A DNA stretch of 47,957 bases from Alphaproteobacteria bacterium (GCA_017394405.1 JAFPYW010000060.1:1-47957), one strand, 5' to 3'. Shown: positions 32,253 to 41,086, counted from the stretch's first letter. Numbers and translations are program-made. The notes: generated by a model not told the origin, from the letters alone.

Positions 32253-33636
32253 ACTGAACTTTATAGGTTAGTGTTGTTTTTCCTTTGGCCGGCACAGAAA
32301 TACTCCATTTGACTTTATTGGAATTCAAACGCGTTCCTTTTTGGCTTTCATCAAACAACTTAAAATTCGTTGGGAAATACAAAGTTAAATCAACAACAGC
32401 CTCTTTATCGCCACCATTTTTGAAGGTCACTTCATACGCACCACGATAGGTCCGCTCGCCCATTTTTTTGAAAGATGTCCGTTTCATATCTGCCGACAAA
32501 TTGAAAGCCGTACCGGTTTTCAAACGTACTTCTTCGTTTTCGGCTGTATGGTTGATTCTGTCTTCACCCACAAATTGAGTTCGACCATTTTTGTCTTCCT
32601 TATACAAGCGAATCGTTCCCTTTGGTAATGGCTTACCCAATTTATTTTCTTTGGTGTTTTCAAAACTGACATAAATGCTAGGCTTCATTTTTTTGACTTC
32701 ATCCGAATAAACGCTAAATGGTTCATTCAACTCGTATGTCTTTTTTATGCCCAAATCCGTACCTGTCAGCAAAGCCACTTGTTTTGTTTGATTTGATAAA
32801 ATATCCGTTTTATGCGGCAATGTGTATAAATAAAAGTCTGCCAATGCCTCTGCTGCCATTTCGGTTCGTGCAGATCTTCTTACAGCGCCATCCGCCATAG
32901 CCATCATCACCTTCGGAGCAACATTATATTCCCGAACCTCATTCACATCACCGGCCACCAATTGCAACTGCGCCTGTTTATAATTGGCTCCGGACGTATT
33001 TGTCAACGTCACAAATCCGTTCAAATCCATTTTTGTTTCATCCGCATTGACACGCGCCACATAATCGGCTTTCCATGTCAAACCGCTGGTCAAATAATCC
33101 AGTTGTAAATTTTCTGTATTTTCATTATCGGACAACACAGAAATGGTCAAAGTTGGCTCAGCTCTCAATTGTTCCGGCACCTTATCAAACACAACGCGTC
33201 CGGGATAATTTGTTTCAATTTTATCGTCAATTTTTAACACGGGCTTGCCGTCATTATATGACAACAATGTTCCCTTGTCGCGCGTAATTTTGCCGGTAGC
33301 GGGATCGATATATTCCAAAGATACCTCGGATCCCACGGACTTTTTCATCATTGCAGAATGTGTCAATAAATCAAAATTAAAGTTTTGTTCCAATGTGCTG
33401 ATTCCTTTGCCTTTTAACAGGGCGGTTTGCGGCATCATTTGTTCGGAAACACCCGCAAAGGACACTTCATTCAATCCTTTTTTCAACGGCACACGACGTT
33501 CATCTTTCACCAAAGCGCGGCTGCCGTTGTAAATGGTCACATTTAATTCGGTTTGATCTGTGGTGGGCACAAACGTTTCACCGGCCAAAGCCACAACGGA
33601 ACAACTTAAACTCAATAAAAATAATAATGATTTCAT
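32242..33636 (-). CDS. DUF4139 domain protein, secreted
   Basis: 464 residues with a signal peptide (MKSLLFLLSLSCSVVALA, cleavage before GE). The mature part is beta-rich, with N-terminal ELNVTIYNGSRALVKDERRV and the DUF4139 pattern of the second half (LTSGLTWKADYVARV, FVTLTNTSGANYKQAQLQLVAGDVN, FYLYTLPHKTDILSNQTKQVALL). Probably periplasmic or outer-membrane associated; function unknown. First gene of a two-gene unit with the hemolysin III gene. AAGGGGGAT precedes the ATG. Its promoter contains a perfect palindrome. Confidence 0.85.
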   Translation of the reverse strand: MKSLLFLLSLSCSVVALAGETFVPTTDQTELNVTIYNGSRALVKDERRVPLKKGLNEVSFAGVSEQMMPQTALLKGKGISTLEQNFNFDLLTHSAMMKKSVGSEVSLEYIDPATGKITRDKGTLLSYNDGKPVLKIDDKIETNYPGRVVFDKVPEQLRAEPTLTISVLSDNENTENLQLDYLTSGLTWKADYVARVNADETKMDLNGFVTLTNTSGANYKQAQLQLVAGDVNEVREYNVAPKVMMAMADGAVRRSARTEMAAEALADFYLYTLPHKTDILSNQTKQVALLTGTDLGIKKTYELNEPFSVYSDEVKKMKPSIYVSFENTKENKLGKPLPKGTIRLYKEDKNGRTQFVGEDRINHTAENEEVRLKTGTAFNLSADMKRTSFKKMGERTYRGAYEVTFKNGGDKEAVVDLTLYFPTNFKLFDESQKGTRLNSNKVKWSISVPAKGKTTLTYKVQYEE

Positions 33637-33658
33637 TTTTCATCCCCCTTTGGCGGGT

Positions 33659-33687
33659 ATTTTATCAGATATTATCTGAACAAGCAA
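33659..33687 (-). promoter_or_regulatory. DUF4139 promoter with a 15-bp palindrome
   Basis: TTGCTT (33682-33687), 17 bp, TAAAAT (33659-33664) on the minus strand. TCAGATA-T-TATCTGA (33665-33679) is a perfect palindrome filling the spacer and abutting the -10 box, well placed for a repressor. Confidence 0.65.
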
Positions 33688-33698
33688 GCATATTTTCA

Positions 33699-33727
33699 TT
33701 GTTTTTTTTACAAAAATGATTTACAAT
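33699..33727 (+). promoter_or_regulatory. Promoter giving a leaderless rarA mRNA
   Basis: TTGTTT (33699-33704), 17 bp, TACAAT (33722-33727). Six bases separate the -10 box from the ATG at 33734, and no Shine-Dalgarno sequence is present, so the message probably begins at the start codon. Confidence 0.6.
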
Positions 33728-33733
33728 AAAATC

Positions 33734-35026
33734 ATGACAGGATTATTTGAAACATTGGCTCATAAACCGCTTGCTGATAAAATGCGTCCAGCCCGTTTGG
33801 ACGAGGTGGTGGGGCAATCGCATTTATTGGGTGAAAAAGGCCCACTGGCGCGGATGATTCAAAACCAAAGTTTATCCAGTTTTATTTTGTGGGGCCCACC
33901 CGGATGTGGCAAAACAACAATTGCACGCATTTTGGCGGAACAAACAAACCTGCACTTTGAACAACTTTCTGCCGTGTTTTCGGGCGTTGCCGATTTGCGC
34001 AAAGTCTTTGATGAGGCCAAACGTCGCCGGATGGCTGGTCAAGGTACATTATTGTTTGTGGATGAAATTCACCGCTTTAATCGCGCCCAGCAAGATGGCT
34101 TTTTACCCTATGTGGAAGACGGCACGATCATTTTGGTCGGAGCTACCACAGAAAACCCCAGTTTTGAATTAAACGGCGCGTTGCTTTCCCGTTGTAAAGT
34201 TTTTGTTTTGAATCGTCTTGACAACGATGCCTTGATGGAATTGGCAAAACGCGCCGAAAAGATTATGGAAAAACCGCTTCCATTGGATGATGTCGGACGC
34301 GAATACCTGTGCGCTTTGGCGGACGGCGATGGGCGTTATTTCATCAACCTGATTGAGGCAGTGTATCAGTATGCTGTGCAAGACGAGATTTTGGATAAAG
34401 ATGAACTGGAAAAACTGCTTCAAAAACGCCTACCAAATTATGACAAAGATCGCGAGGGGCATTATAATTTAATTTCCGCCCTGCATAAATCATTACGCGG
34501 ATCAGATCCCGATGCCGGGCTTTATTGGCTGGCACGCATGGTAACGGCCGGGGAAGATATGAAATACATTTTGCGTCGCCTGACCCGTTTTGCATCCGAA
34601 GACGTGGGTATGGCCGATCCGCAAGCCCTTGTTCAAGCTATCAATGCGTGGAACAGCTATGAACGTTTAGGCTCACCGGAAGGCGATTTGGCCGTGGCGA
34701 ATTTAGTGGTTTATTTGGCCACCGCCCCCAAATCCATCAGCGTGTATCGGGCGTGGGGTGAAGCCACGCGTTTAGCCCGAGAAACAGACAGCGTGATGCC
34801 ACCAAAACACATCTTGAATGCCCCCACAAAGTTGATGAGCGAAATTGGTTACAGCAAAGGATACCAATACGATCCCGATACAAAGGATGGTTTTTCAGGG
34901 CAAGAATACTTCCCGGACGAAATCGGACACCATACCTTTTATCATCCCGCCGAGCGCGGTTTTGAACGCGAAATTCAAAAGCGATTAGATTATTGGAATA
35001 ACCTCAGAAAAAAGTTAAAAAAATAA
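33734..35026 (+). CDS. rarA: Replication-associated recombination protein A (AAA+ ATPase)
   Basis: 430 residues from the ATG at 33734, where RarA proteins usually begin shortly before PLADKMRP; the in-frame ATG at 33716 lies upstream of the -10 box. Seen: LADKMRPARLDEVVGQSHLLG, Walker A GPPGCGKT near residue 53, Walker B LLFVDEIHRFN near 107, sensor 1 LVGATTENPSFELN, and the tetramerisation/C-terminal part (HKSLRGSDPDAGLYWLARM, PKSISVYRAW). RarA (MgsA) acts at stalled replication forks with SSB. Monocistronic or followed by the rluC operon, which has its own promoter. Confidence 0.96.
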   Translation: MTGLFETLAHKPLADKMRPARLDEVVGQSHLLGEKGPLARMIQNQSLSSFILWGPPGCGKTTIARILAEQTNLHFEQLSAVFSGVADLRKVFDEAKRRRMAGQGTLLFVDEIHRFNRAQQDGFLPYVEDGTIILVGATTENPSFELNGALLSRCKVFVLNRLDNDALMELAKRAEKIMEKPLPLDDVGREYLCALADGDGRYFINLIEAVYQYAVQDEILDKDELEKLLQKRLPNYDKDREGHYNLISALHKSLRGSDPDAGLYWLARMVTAGEDMKYILRRLTRFASEDVGMADPQALVQAINAWNSYERLGSPEGDLAVANLVVYLATAPKSISVYRAWGEATRLARETDSVMPPKHILNAPTKLMSEIGYSKGYQYDPDTKDGFSGQEYFPDEIGHHTFYHPAERGFEREIQKRLDYWNNLRKKLKK

Positions 35027-35038
35027 ACGTCAAAACCC

Positions 35039-35067
35039 TTGATTTTTGCTGAAATTGTCGGTACAAT
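35039..35067 (+). promoter_or_regulatory. Promoter of the pseudouridine synthase-asmA-acylphosphatase operon
   Basis: TTGATT (35039-35044), 17 bp, TACAAT (35062-35067), 19 bp before the ATG at 35087. Confidence 0.65.
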
Positions 35068-35086
35068 GTTTTTTACGAGGGGAAAA

Positions 35087-36055
35087 ATGACAGAAGTACA
35101 ATTCATCATTGTGGCACCAAAAGACGACGATATCCGCTTGGATCGTTGGTTTCAACGTCATTATCCCGATTTGAAGCACGGCATGTTAGAACGGCTGATT
35201 AAAAATAAAAACATCAAACTAAATAAAGCCAAAACAACAGCGGGCACACACGTTCATACTGGCGATGAAATTCGCATTCCGCCTTTGGATACACCAAAAC
35301 GGCAAGACTCCCCTATACGTCTTTCCAAAAAAGATATTCAGATGATGCAAAATATGGTTTTATATAAAGACGGGGCCATGTTGATTTTGAACAAACCCGC
35401 GGGCTTGGCTGTTCAAGGCGGCAGTAAAACCACACACCACATTGACGGGATGTTGGATGCTTTGCGCTTTGAATCGGATGAAAAACCACATTTGGTGCAT
35501 CGGCTGGACAAAGAAACGTCCGGCGTTTTGGTATTGGCGCGATCTGCAAATGCCGCTGCTAAATTGACCGCGGCATTCAAGGGGCGTGATGTGCATAAAG
35601 TTTATTGGGCTATTGTGGCGGGGAAACCAACGCCTGTGGCCGGCAAAATTGATGCACCACTTACAAAAAAAACGGACAAAGTCGTCGTCGATTTTGACCA
35701 CGGAGATCGAGCAATTTCCGTTTATCAAACCATTGACAACGCGGGACAAAAGGCCTCATGGTTGGCCCTGAGTCCTTTAACGGGACGCACCCACCAGCTG
35801 CGTGTGCATTTAACCGATATTTTACAGACGCCTATTTTAGGGGACGATAAATACGGCAAAAAAACATTGGCGGGCATAGGAAACGGCTTGCATTTGCATG
35901 CACGAGCCATTGAAATTAAAAGTCCGGACACCCATAAAATTGTGCGAGTAATTGCCGATTTGCCCCCGCACATGAAAACAACTTTTCACATGTTGGGATT
36001 TGATGAAAAAGATCAAAAGAATCCCTTTCAATTTTTAGATAAGGAGTCAAAATGA
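35087..36055 (+). CDS. RluA-family pseudouridine synthase (RluC/RluD type)
   Basis: 322 residues from the ATG at 35087, with GAGGGG 6 nt upstream. N-terminal S4 RNA-binding domain (IRLDRWFQRHYPDLKHGMLERLIKNKNIKLN), then the catalytic domain with the RluA motif HRLDKETSGVLVLA, whose Asp near residue 141 is the nucleophile, and TGRTHQLRVHL. It converts specific rRNA uridines to pseudouridine; the site (RluC or RluD) cannot be told. Its TGA overlaps the asmA start by 4 bp. Confidence 0.92.
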   Translation: MTEVQFIIVAPKDDDIRLDRWFQRHYPDLKHGMLERLIKNKNIKLNKAKTTAGTHVHTGDEIRIPPLDTPKRQDSPIRLSKKDIQMMQNMVLYKDGAMLILNKPAGLAVQGGSKTTHHIDGMLDALRFESDEKPHLVHRLDKETSGVLVLARSANAAAKLTAAFKGRDVHKVYWAIVAGKPTPVAGKIDAPLTKKTDKVVVDFDHGDRAISVYQTIDNAGQKASWLALSPLTGRTHQLRVHLTDILQTPILGDDKYGKKTLAGIGNGLHLHARAIEIKSPDTHKIVRVIADLPPHMKTTFHMLGFDEKDQKNPFQFLDKESK

Positions 36056-38307
36056 GAACACTGAAAAAAATCCTGCTCTTTTTATTTGTCGTGATTGTCT
36101 TGATTGCGGCAGTGGTTACAATTTTTTTGCTGACCTTTGATTTGAATCGGTATAAGAACTTTACCGAACAGAAACTGACAACTTTACTCAATCGCCCTGT
36201 TACCATTGAGTCTATGGAAACGAAATTGGCATTGATTCCGACAATTTCTATTACGGGATTCAAAATTGCCAACAATGAACCATTTGCAGACAAAGAACCA
36301 TTGATTTACATCAAAAAGATGGAAGCCGTGTTAGAATTGGCTCCATTATTAGTTTCCCAAGTCAACATACATCAGGTGGATATTGAGGATGCAGATGTTC
36401 ATATGTTCAAAACAGATAAAGCCAATAACTGGCACATAGATGATCCAAAGAAGGCCGAAAAAGAGCCACATCAAAAGGGAAATACCAAGGCAGATAATAC
36501 CAATTTGAACCTGCGCCTGATTCAGGTTAAAACATTAAACTTAAATTATCAAGACGGCAAAAACACGCAACAAGCCACCATCAAAAAATTGGATGTCAAA
36601 GATTTGCACGTTGTGTCGGGCGAAGTTGTATATAATAAACAAACTTTAACATTTACCTTAAATATGGGATCCATTTTTGATTTATTGAATCAAAAGCCGA
36701 ATTTCCCGTTGGATTTACGGATTCAATCGCGCATATTCAATGTCACGATCAACGGAAAGATTGGTGATTTCAAAGAATTCAACGACATTCAGACAACGAT
36801 TGCGCTCAGAACCGTCAACCTGAAGAATATGTTAAACTTCCTGCAAATCTCACATCCGATGTTACCTTTGCAGCACGCGAATTTGCAATTACAACTTACC
36901 GGCAGTTTAGATAAAATGGAAATTAAAAAAGCCGAATTTAACATTGGTGGCGAAAAAGATTTTGTGTTCCAAACCACCGGGAACGCCTTAAACTTGCGGA
37001 AAAATCCGACACTGCAATTGGACTTTACAGCACAATTATATCCTAATAAACTCAGCGAATTTTGGGGTGTTCCGCCCATCACAGCCAAAGGTGATTTGGA
37101 ATTGACCAAAACGTCCGCTAAAACAAAGAAAATCACATTGGATGCCAATCGTTCTGATATGCGGCTATCCGGCGATGTTCAATGGGGTAAGAATGCCTAT
37201 AAAATCAACGGGGCTTTGGCTTCTGACTTTTTGGACTTAGATGATTTCAAACGTGAAAACGCTGCCAAATCAGAAGATACGTCCACCTCCAAAAAGGCGG
37301 CCGCTTGGGAAAACATTAAATTGCCATGGGCTGAGATGAAAAAGATTTCCGGCAACGTCAGTGCGAACATTGCACACTTACATGTGGGCGACACTTTCAC
37401 GAATTACATCAGCATTGTGGCAAAACCGCAAATGTCGGCCAACAAATTGAATATGCCTTTCACAATCGGCATGTTGGACGGCCAATTGACTGGCACATTA
37501 TCGGCCAATGCGGCATTACAAAGGATTGCCTTAAATGCGAAAGGGACGCAATTAAATCTGAACGGATTACGCCCCATCAACCAAGAAGTGCAAGATGTTG
37601 TTTTATTGACCTCGGCTTCATTGGAAACAAAGGGCACAACTTTAATTAGTTTATTAAAGGCCTTGAATGGTAAAGTGGTGGCGCAAACAAATCAAGGTAA
37701 AGTTTTGAACAAATGGTTTAATTCTTTGCCTAAAGCGTTAAATTTGACCCAAAAGAAACAAAATTCCGTGGCGTTCAGCAACACAGATTCCAATGTGTCT
37801 ATCAACTGCGCGGCTGCGAATTTGAAGATTGTCAATGGCGTTTTAACCGGCAACGAACAAATTGCTTTGGAAACAAGTGCAATCAATATGGTGGCCGGCG
37901 GAACGGTGAATTTAGTGAAAAAGACGATGGATGTCACCTTGTGGCCGACATTACCGGATTACGAAAAAACAGATGACTTGTTGTCTTTATCAAAACTGAT
38001 TCGCATTTCGGGTCCGTTTAATAAACTGACGCCATCTATTGATACGCAACAAGCCACAAACAAATTGATTGAAACTGGTTTGTTAAAGTTGGCTGGCGTC
38101 AAGAATACACCGACCGCCATGCTCACGGGCACAATGTGTAAAAATGTTTTGGGTAAGGATGCTATTCAACAACAACAGGTGCAACAAAAAACTGTTCAAA
38201 AGAAAACCCAAACAACGACACCTGCGGCACAACAACAAAAAACACCGACAAAGCAAGAATTCCAACAACAATTATTGGATACCTTGTTCCAGGCCTTATC
38301 CAAATGA
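36052..38307 (+). CDS. AsmA family protein
   Basis: 751 residues, AAGGAG before an ATG that overlaps the upstream stop. One N-terminal membrane helix (ILLFLFVVIVLIAAVVTIFLL) followed by the AsmA signature NRYKNFTEQKLTTLLNRPVTIESMETKLALIP. The remainder is a long repetitive beta structure, as in AsmA/TamB/YhdP-like proteins, which bridge the periplasm and are linked to phospholipid transport to the outer membrane. Towards the end is a region rich in glutamine (QQQQVQQKTVQKKTQ...AAQQQKTPTKQEFQQQ). Second gene of a three-gene operon. Confidence 0.9.
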   Translation: MRTLKKILLFLFVVIVLIAAVVTIFLLTFDLNRYKNFTEQKLTTLLNRPVTIESMETKLALIPTISITGFKIANNEPFADKEPLIYIKKMEAVLELAPLLVSQVNIHQVDIEDADVHMFKTDKANNWHIDDPKKAEKEPHQKGNTKADNTNLNLRLIQVKTLNLNYQDGKNTQQATIKKLDVKDLHVVSGEVVYNKQTLTFTLNMGSIFDLLNQKPNFPLDLRIQSRIFNVTINGKIGDFKEFNDIQTTIALRTVNLKNMLNFLQISHPMLPLQHANLQLQLTGSLDKMEIKKAEFNIGGEKDFVFQTTGNALNLRKNPTLQLDFTAQLYPNKLSEFWGVPPITAKGDLELTKTSAKTKKITLDANRSDMRLSGDVQWGKNAYKINGALASDFLDLDDFKRENAAKSEDTSTSKKAAAWENIKLPWAEMKKISGNVSANIAHLHVGDTFTNYISIVAKPQMSANKLNMPFTIGMLDGQLTGTLSANAALQRIALNAKGTQLNLNGLRPINQEVQDVVLLTSASLETKGTTLISLLKALNGKVVAQTNQGKVLNKWFNSLPKALNLTQKKQNSVAFSNTDSNVSINCAAANLKIVNGVLTGNEQIALETSAINMVAGGTVNLVKKTMDVTLWPTLPDYEKTDDLLSLSKLIRISGPFNKLTPSIDTQQATNKLIETGLLKLAGVKNTPTAMLTGTMCKNVLGKDAIQQQQVQQKTVQKKTQTTTPAAQQQKTPTKQEFQQQLLDTLFQALSK

Positions 38308-38594
38308 TAACGCGCTACATCAAAATTATCGGGCGTGTGCAAGGTGTCGGCTTTCGACGCTGGGCCGAACGGACGGCCGAGAAATACCATATATCTGGAT
38401 GGGTGCGTAATTTATCTGACGGATCTGTGGAAATTATGATGAAAGGTGAAACCGCTGACGTGGATGCGTTTTTATCGGCCTGTCAATCGGGGCCGGCGTT
38501 TGCTTCCGTGATTGGCGTTCAACCGGTTGTGATACCAACATCAACACCTCCGCCCGTTCATGACGGCGTTTTTGAAAGTGTTGCCAGCGCTTAA
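38304..38594 (+). CDS. acyP: Acylphosphatase
   Basis: 96 residues. The signature GRVQGVGFRRWAERTAEK contains the catalytic Arg (VGFR) and is followed by GWVRNLSDGSVEIMMKG with the catalytic Asn. Hydrolyses acyl phosphates such as acetyl phosphate and carbamoyl phosphate in the cytoplasm. The ATG overlaps the asmA stop by 4 bp. The C-terminus is slightly unusual (PTSTPPPVHDGVFESVASA). Ends 2 bp from the stop of the gene on the other strand. Confidence 0.95.
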   Translation: MITRYIKIIGRVQGVGFRRWAERTAEKYHISGWVRNLSDGSVEIMMKGETADVDAFLSACQSGPAFASVIGVQPVVIPTSTPPPVHDGVFESVASA

Positions 38595-38596
38595 AA

Positions 38597-38923
38597 TTAA
38601 ATTGTGACTAAATTTTTGGGAACGGACATATTTTTCAAATAAGCCACGTCACAGACGTATTCCCGCACGATCGCCCCATTGTTTGTTTCAACAATTAAAA
38701 CCTTTTTCTTTTGGCGCAGGGCTTTACGAATAGCGGGGTGAATATAGTCCAAAATAACGGTATTATGATCGTTGCGGTATAACAAAGCGTGTTCACCACC
38801 ATTATAAACCAACTTCGGATTGCTGGCATCTTCCAAACGGGCGCGAATCAAAATCATCAACTCCCCTGCTTCGTTTTGCAAGATGTTAAAGCTTTTTTCC
38901 TGTTCAATCAATGGTGCCAACAT
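38597..38923 (-). CDS. Small cytoplasmic protein of unknown function
   Basis: 108 residues from the ATG at 38923, with GAGGAG 5 nt upstream. No signal peptide or membrane segment; alternating strands and helices (ELMILIRARLED, PKLVYNGGEHALLYR, NTVILDYIHPAIRKALRQKKKVLIVET). One cysteine. Family not recognised. Short intergenic region to the 77-residue gene (66 bp) with no clear terminator; it may belong to the same minus-strand unit. Confidence 0.75.
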   Translation of the reverse strand: MLAPLIEQEKSFNILQNEAGELMILIRARLEDASNPKLVYNGGEHALLYRNDHNTVILDYIHPAIRKALRQKKKVLIVETNNGAIVREYVCDVAYLKNMSVPKNLVTI

Positions 38924-38994
38924 TTTCACTCCTCACACAATCTTTTTCAGCATAGAGCAGAAAAAAACAAAATGCAATACCTTTTTTTGATTTT

Positions 38995-39228
38995 TTATTT
39001 GGCTTGTGTTTTGTCAAAGACAACACAGCCCTTTCCATCTATCCATTTGTCACAATCATACCGACATTCATGACGATCTGGATCCCAGACCCCACCGACA
39101 TCCAGACATTTGTCACCAAAATAAAAGTAAAAATATATTCCCGCTGCCATAATTAGGGAACAAAGCAAGATAAAAGCAAACAAAAGAATTTCAAAGCATC
39201 TTTTTATATTTTTTTTAATATCTTTCAT
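38995..39228 (-). CDS. Small membrane protein with a cysteine-rich outer domain
   Basis: 77 residues; GGAGG 5 nt before the ATG. A basic N-terminus is followed by one membrane helix (ILLFAFILLCSLIMAAGIYFYFYF), then a small tail with CLDVGGVWDPDRHEC, YDC and GKGC, four cysteines that could form two disulfides outside. The C-x(3)-GG-x-W-D module resembles units of the giant cysteine-rich protein (for example CTDAGGSWDYNAHIC at its end). Start overlaps the upstream gene by 14 bp. Function unknown. Confidence 0.75.
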   Translation of the reverse strand: MKDIKKNIKRCFEILLFAFILLCSLIMAAGIYFYFYFGDKCLDVGGVWDPDRHECRYDCDKWIDGKGCVVFDKTQAK

Positions 39229-39598
39229 TTATTCCTCCAACTCTGAATTGTTGACAACCTTCTTTTGCATTTTTATATAACACATTTTTTGCATTTTGTC
39301 TACCGGTTACATTTGCAAATTGATCTTGCATGCAATCAATTAAAGAATCTTCTATAGTCATGTTTTTCCTGATAGGATTACTTTGAGCATTTGAAAGTTC
39401 TCGAATATTGCTCAGAATGGTTGCAAGTGATTGCCCTATAGGGCCACGCCTTGACGCTTCAAAATTGGCTTTACAATGAAAATACTTATCTCCACCAATT
39501 GTTTTGTCTATATGCATATCATAATAGTTTTTACCAAAATCACGAATTGCTCCTATAATTTGACTGATTGTCGGTTGTTCTTTTAATTTATTCGTCAT
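39215..39598 (-). CDS. Unknown protein upstream of the small membrane protein
   Basis: 127 residues from the ATG at 39598, with AAAGGA about 8 nt upstream. No signal peptide; helical throughout (IGAIRDFGKNYYDMHIDK, IGQSLATILSNIRELSNAQ, EDSLIDCMQDQFANV), with cysteines at FHCKA, IDCMQ and EGCQQ. The 3' end overlaps the next gene, so the two are probably translated together. Upstream is GATATCA-N4-TGATATC (39631-39648), a perfect inverted repeat. Family not recognised. Confidence 0.7.
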   Translation of the reverse strand: MTNKLKEQPTISQIIGAIRDFGKNYYDMHIDKTIGGDKYFHCKANFEASRRGPIGQSLATILSNIRELSNAQSNPIRKNMTIEDSLIDCMQDQFANVTGRQNAKNVLYKNAKEGCQQFRVGGINERY

Positions 39599-39630
39599 AT
39601 TTTTTCCTTTCATGATAGATTTATACATAA

Positions 39631-39648
39631 GATATCAACCATGATATC
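39631..39648. promoter_or_regulatory. Inverted repeat upstream of the 39215-39598 gene
   Basis: GATATCA (39631-39637) and TGATATC (39642-39648) with four bases between, 33 bp before the ATG. A TATAAA (about 39621) lies close on the minus strand. Could be an operator; no convincing -35 is visible. Confidence 0.4.
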
Positions 39649-39735
39649 CCTTTACATCTGCTTTATATCACTGGAATTTTGAAATACGCACCTAAAAATT
39701 AAAAACACCCTATTTTTTTATTTTGGGCATAAAAA

Positions 39736-39811
39736 TGGTGCCTGGAGACGGAATCGGACCGCCGACACAGGGATTTTCAGTCCCTTGCTCTACCAACTGA
39801 GCTATCCAGGC
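39736..39811 (-). tRNA. tRNA-Phe (anticodon GAA)
   Basis: 76 nt with encoded CCA on the minus strand. Acceptor GCCTGGA/TCCAGGC, D arm GCTC/GAGC, anticodon stem AGGGA/TCCCT with loop CTGAAAA (anticodon GAA), T loop GTCCGATTC. All stems pair well. Confidence 0.96.
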
Positions 39812-39825
39812 ACGTTGTAGGGTTT

Positions 39826-39853
39826 ATTATACACATTTTGAAACAAAATGCAA
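39826..39853 (-). promoter_or_regulatory. tRNA-Phe promoter
   Basis: TTGCAT (39848-39853), 16 bp, TATAAT (39826-39831) on the minus strand, 14 bp before the tRNA 5' end. Confidence 0.65.
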
Positions 39854-39870
39854 GGACTTTTTGACAAACC

Positions 39871-40458
39871 CTATTTTTTCTGTTCGACCAACCATTCGGA
39901 TTTCAATTTAGACCACACATTTGAATCCCGGAACGATTGAAGGGCTTCGGACCATTTATCTTGGCGCAAGACTCCATCCAAATGATATCCGCAGCGCTTC
40001 GGCACATTGACGGAACGCGTATTTTCCGTATCATTTCCGATCATAATACGATTTAGACCCAATTTGAAAGCCACCGATTCCAAAGCCCGCACGGCCTCGG
40101 TCATATACCCGTGGCCCACCGCGTCATTGCTCAGCCAATAACCGATTTCAGCTGATTTATTTACTTCATCAACTTGCATCAAATCGATCGCGCCCAACAC
40201 GGCCTTTGTTTTTTTATCGCGGATCAGATAGGCAAAGCCATGGCCTTCATTCCAATGTTGTTGAGCCCAATTTACCAACCAATGAGTATATTCATCCTCT
40301 GGGGTTTTGGTGCCCGGTACCCACGGCAACCATTTTTGCAATGTTTCACGCGATAATTCCACCTTTTCAAAGACCTCTTCAGCCAACTTGAAAGTGGGCG
40401 GATACGGGCGAACTAATACAATTCGTTCACTTGTGATTTTTTGTGGCATTTTGAACAT
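39871..40458 (-). CDS. GNAT acetyltransferase, RimJ/RimL type
   Basis: 195 residues from the ATG at 40458, with AAAGGAGG 5 nt upstream. Typical features of RimJ/RimL ribosomal-protein or small-molecule acetyltransferases: ERIVLVRPYPPTFKLAEEVFE at the N-terminus, GAIDLMQVDEVNKSAEIGYWLSNDAVGHGYMTEA with the acetyl-CoA loop, and NDTENTRSVNVPKRCGYHLDGVLR. The substrate could be a ribosomal protein N-terminus or an antibiotic. The start lies inside the 3' end of the upstream amidohydrolase-like gene (32-bp overlap), so they form an operon. Confidence 0.88.
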   Translation of the reverse strand: MFKMPQKITSERIVLVRPYPPTFKLAEEVFEKVELSRETLQKWLPWVPGTKTPEDEYTHWLVNWAQQHWNEGHGFAYLIRDKKTKAVLGAIDLMQVDEVNKSAEIGYWLSNDAVGHGYMTEAVRALESVAFKLGLNRIMIGNDTENTRSVNVPKRCGYHLDGVLRQDKWSEALQSFRDSNVWSKLKSEWLVEQKK

Positions 40459-41086
40459 GTTTGCCTCCTTTGTTGTTGATAAATTCACCTAATTCAATTA
40501 AAAACGGAATTGTTTTCTCCCGAATTACTGCCCCCTCTACATCGCGAAATGAGGGAGAAAATTCCAGCTGCAAAACCTGGGGACGTCCGGTTGCTTTTTG
40601 CAACCGACCAGTCAAACCAATCTTGCCGCTGTATTTGGGCAAATTGACACGATACTTGATTTTATATTTACGACACAATTCCCCGGCTTTCTTTAATACG
40701 TCGGCATATTTTTGACGACCCAAATACCCAGTACCGATGGCCAAATCAAAGTTCTTGTGCACCTTCATCCCATGAATATCCAAGAAGAAAGAATCTTCCA
40801 ATTTTTGGGCCAAAATAAAATCGCTGATCATTTCTTTGCGGGGAACAAATTTATTGCGCACAATCGCGGCAAAGCCTGCCTGCTTACCCAAATACTGAAC
40901 AATAGCACCCGTTCCAACATCACGATTCTTTTCTTGCTTATGAACAAATGAATGCACAGCATGGGGCGCACAAAAACAAACAACCCCTTTACCTTTCGTG
41001 TGCGTATAAACCACCTTTGCGGTCGGACAACCTTTTCCGCCGTTTTGTGCAAAATAAGATTCATATTCTTTCAGCAACTTTTTCAT
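40427..41086 (-). CDS. N-formylglutamate amidohydrolase-like protein
   Basis: 219 residues. Motifs resembling the N-formylglutamate amidohydrolase superfamily: CFCAPHAVHSF near the N-terminus, SFFLDIHGMK in the middle, and PQVLQLEFSPSFRD, which in the family contributes zinc ligands and substrate-binding residues. The true substrate is unknown; the protein is shorter than typical HutG-type enzymes. Promoter: TTGACA (41117-41122) inside the duplicated terminator cassette and a weak -10 (TAGGTT) after 18 bp. Binding site GGTTGG is poor. Confidence 0.65.
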   Translation of the reverse strand: MKKLLKEYESYFAQNGGKGCPTAKVVYTHTKGKGVVCFCAPHAVHSFVHKQEKNRDVGTGAIVQYLGKQAGFAAIVRNKFVPRKEMISDFILAQKLEDSFFLDIHGMKVHKNFDLAIGTGYLGRQKYADVLKKAGELCRKYKIKYRVNLPKYSGKIGLTGRLQKATGRPQVLQLEFSPSFRDVEGAVIREKTIPFLIELGEFINNKGGKHVQNATKNHK

